Assembly: GCF_018588885.1 (NCBI RefSeq)
Contig: NZ_JAFFIW010000010.1
Location: 124,001 to 188,000, forward strand
Direction: 5' to 3'
Length of the DNA stretch: 64,000 nt
DNA from: Mesorhizobium sp. dw_380
GTDB lineage: Bacteria; Pseudomonadota; Alphaproteobacteria; Rhizobiales; Rhizobiaceae
Part shown: one piece after another, positions 62,717 through 64,000 of the stretch
How positions within the stretch are numbered: position 1 is the first letter of the stretch
Layout of the letters: each line of letters opens with the position of its first letter
Program-made: the position numbers and the translations under genes
The notes under the pieces: model-generated
What the model was told of the DNA's origin: nothing
Databases searched by the model: none
Seen by the model: only the letters and a program-made list of their open reading frames with translations

Positions 62717-62929
62717 TCAAAACTTGTCATCCTCGTCTTGCGGACGCCACGAAACAGGATTGGTGATCCAGCGACTGATGTCGGATTCATGCCAGCCTGC
62801 ACCGTGGATACTGATCTGGATCTGGCGTGGGAACGTGCCGTCGGCGATCTTGCGATAGATGGTGGACCGGGACAGACCTGTCCGGGAGACGACGGTTTTC
62901 AGGCGGATGATACGGTCTGGTTCGCGCAT
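62717..62929 (-). CDS. AlpA-family phage/island regulatory protein
   Basis: A 70-residue excisionase/AlpA-type DNA-binding protein. It begins MREPDRIIRLKTVVSRTGLS and has the winged-helix core RSTIYRKIADGTFPRQIQIS followed by GWHESDISRWI. Such proteins activate integrase or excision functions in P4-like elements. The start at 62929 is preferred to the upstream in-frame ATG at 62974 because it gives the usual domain start. Confidence 0.85.
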   Translation of the reverse strand: MREPDRIIRLKTVVSRTGLSRSTIYRKIADGTFPRQIQISIHGAGWHESDISRWITNPVSWRPQDEDDKF

Positions 62930-63057
62930 GGACGCACTGCCTCCTGCTGGTTGTTTTTGACTGCTCCTGATCAAGAGAGGACAGACATTTGCGAGCGCGC
63001 AAGAGGGTTTTCCGCGTCATCGTACCCCGGCATAGAGACGGCGGCAGATAGGACTGT

Positions 63058-64000
63058 CTAGAGTCCAATGCCCCGGCCCCGCCCGAGGTCGATGCCGTGG
63101 GTGAATGCGAGTTCCGCACCAAGGCGCCGACCAGAGTCGACGCTGATGCCAAGGTCGTGCTTGCGGTTGGCGAGGATGGATTCAAGCTGCGGATCGCGCT
63201 CGAGGCTTTTGGCCATGTCACCCATCGCCGATCGCGTGGCCTTGTAGCCGGACATGTCACCCGCCTGATACTGGTGCTGGCTGGTCCGGTCGAGTTTGTG
63301 CCAACGCTCCACGAAATGGTCTGCGCGGCGGCCCGGATCGTTGTCCAGTCCGGTGCGGATTTCAGTTTCAAGCTGGAGGGCGCGGATGGCGCGGTTGATC
63401 CGTCCGCCGGCGGCCTCGGCGACAAGTTCCGGGCTCTTGACATAAGCCGCCTCGGCATCGCGCCAGCCATGGGGCCGCACCTCGTCGAAGGCTTTTCGGG
63501 CGTCAGCCAATTCGCGCAACCGCATCGGGCTGGCCTTGTTTCCTGCGCCCTCGTCGCTGAATATCGCGTCCATGGCGCGGGCATGACGCACGAGCGCATC
63601 GGTTCGGGCTTTCCGCAACGCCGCTTGCCCGTCCTCGGCGATCTCTCTGGCGGGCGCTGCGGGTTCGAGGCGCACTTCCTCTCTTTCCGGCCTGCGCATG
63701 GCATCGAAGTCGGGCGCGCCATCTGCCGAAGGGCGCCGGCCGTCGAACATGTTGCGTAGCCTTTCAGGCACGACCTTGCGCACGATCTCTGCGACACGCT
63801 CGCGAAAAGTGATGCCGCGCCGCTCGGCATAGCTCTGCGCCGGGTCGACCTCCTTGTAATCCAACGCCATGTCCTTGGCGCGGTCCCGTGACAGAGTTCG
63901 GTCCAGTCGGTCCCGCGCACTGAAGTCGTCGCCGCCGTAATGCAGGTCCAGCCCATCTCTATGCCGCGACAGTGCGACGTAGCTGCCATGCGCATCCATG
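63058..64000 (-). CDS. traA: Ti-type conjugative relaxase TraA, C-terminal part
   Basis: 313 residues from MDAHGSYVALSRHRDGLDLH to the stop at 63058. The first 60 residues match the end of the helicase region of TraA relaxases (an SRHRD element and SRDRAKDMALDYKEVDPAQS). The remainder is the Arg/Ala-rich C-terminal domain with HGIDLGRGRGIGL at the end. The family is 1000 or more residues long, so the relaxase and most of the helicase lie beyond base 64000. It is a partial gene by window edge, not by truncation. Confidence 0.82.
   Translation of the reverse strand, partial: MDAHGSYVALSRHRDGLDLHYGGDDFSARDRLDRTLSRDRAKDMALDYKEVDPAQSYAERRGITFRERVAEIVRKVVPERLRNMFDGRRPSADGAPDFDAMRRPEREEVRLEPAAPAREIAEDGQAALRKARTDALVRHARAMDAIFSDEGAGNKASPMRLRELADARKAFDEVRPHGWRDAEAAYVKSPELVAEAAGGRINRAIRALQLETEIRTGLDNDPGRRADHFVERWHKLDRTSQHQYQAGDMSGYKATRSAMGDMAKSLERDPQLESILANRKHDLGISVDSGRRLGAELAFTHGIDLGRGRGIGL

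Noticed and set aside
62455..62802. Minus-strand open frame overlapping the AlpA-type gene
   Set aside because: Ser/Arg-rich with no domain and overlaps a recognisable gene in another frame.

Overview
The window looks like chromosome of a high-GC alphaproteobacterium of the Rhizobiales, most probably Mesorhizobium or a close relative. This is inferred from gene content (a heterotetrameric sarcosine oxidase operon, paired DUF992 proteins, a rhizobial-type S21, many ABC, SDR and GMC genes) and from intergenic palindromic repeats of rhizobial type. No rRNA or tRNA gene and no CRISPR array was seen.

Bases 1-9.6 kb: the end of a carbohydrate ABC transporter (permease, ATPase) runs into an oxidation cluster of two GMC flavoprotein dehydrogenases, an SDR and a Dabb protein. 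An MFS transporter follows, then an EamA exporter and a phosphodiesterase-fold protein on the other strand.

Bases 9.7-23.2 kb, mostly minus strand: a CPA1 antiporter; a polyamine-type ABC transporter (binding protein, two permeases, ATPase); then an iron-dependent alcohol dehydrogenase, an aldehyde dehydrogenase, a glutamine-synthetase-like ligase, an APC permease and an N-formylglutamate amidohydrolase, with a divergent RpiR regulator. Together these read as uptake and gamma-glutamylation-type breakdown of an amine or amino alcohol.

Bases 23.2-34.9 kb: a lipid-linked sugar module (GtrA, ChbG/HpnK deacetylase, GT2, GT87-like), an acyl-CoA module (MDR reductase, acyl-CoA dehydrogenase, SDR, MaoC, phosphotransferase, TetR), a small secreted protein, and a ThuA plus Gfo/Idh/MocA pair in which the second gene carries an apparent one-base frameshift.

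Bases 34.9-47.1 kb: the sarcosine oxidase operon soxB-orf-soxD-soxA-soxG with an extra unrecognised gene inside it, then short housekeeping and envelope genes (DUF2568, SDR, SET, rpsU, TPR lipoprotein, two DUF992 proteins, MFS efflux).

Bases 47.1-55.4 kb: a full potassium-uptake locus read as 26-aa ORF, kdpF, kdpA, small membrane ORF, kdpB, kdpC, kdpD, kdpE. Three of these genes are very short. Next to it, at 55690-55782, is an isolated 30-codon ORF with a strong ribosome binding site whose product resembles a RiPP leader plus a short two-cysteine core. It is the most novel-looking item in the window.

Bases 57.9-64 kb: a mobile region. A truncated, frameshifted serine recombinase, an AT-richer DUF2806 gene, a tyrosine integrase, an XRE regulator beside a 12-bp inverted repeat, a Tat-signal protein, an AlpA-type regulator and the C-terminal part of a TraA-type relaxase indicate one end of an integrative conjugative or mobilizable element that continues past base 64000.
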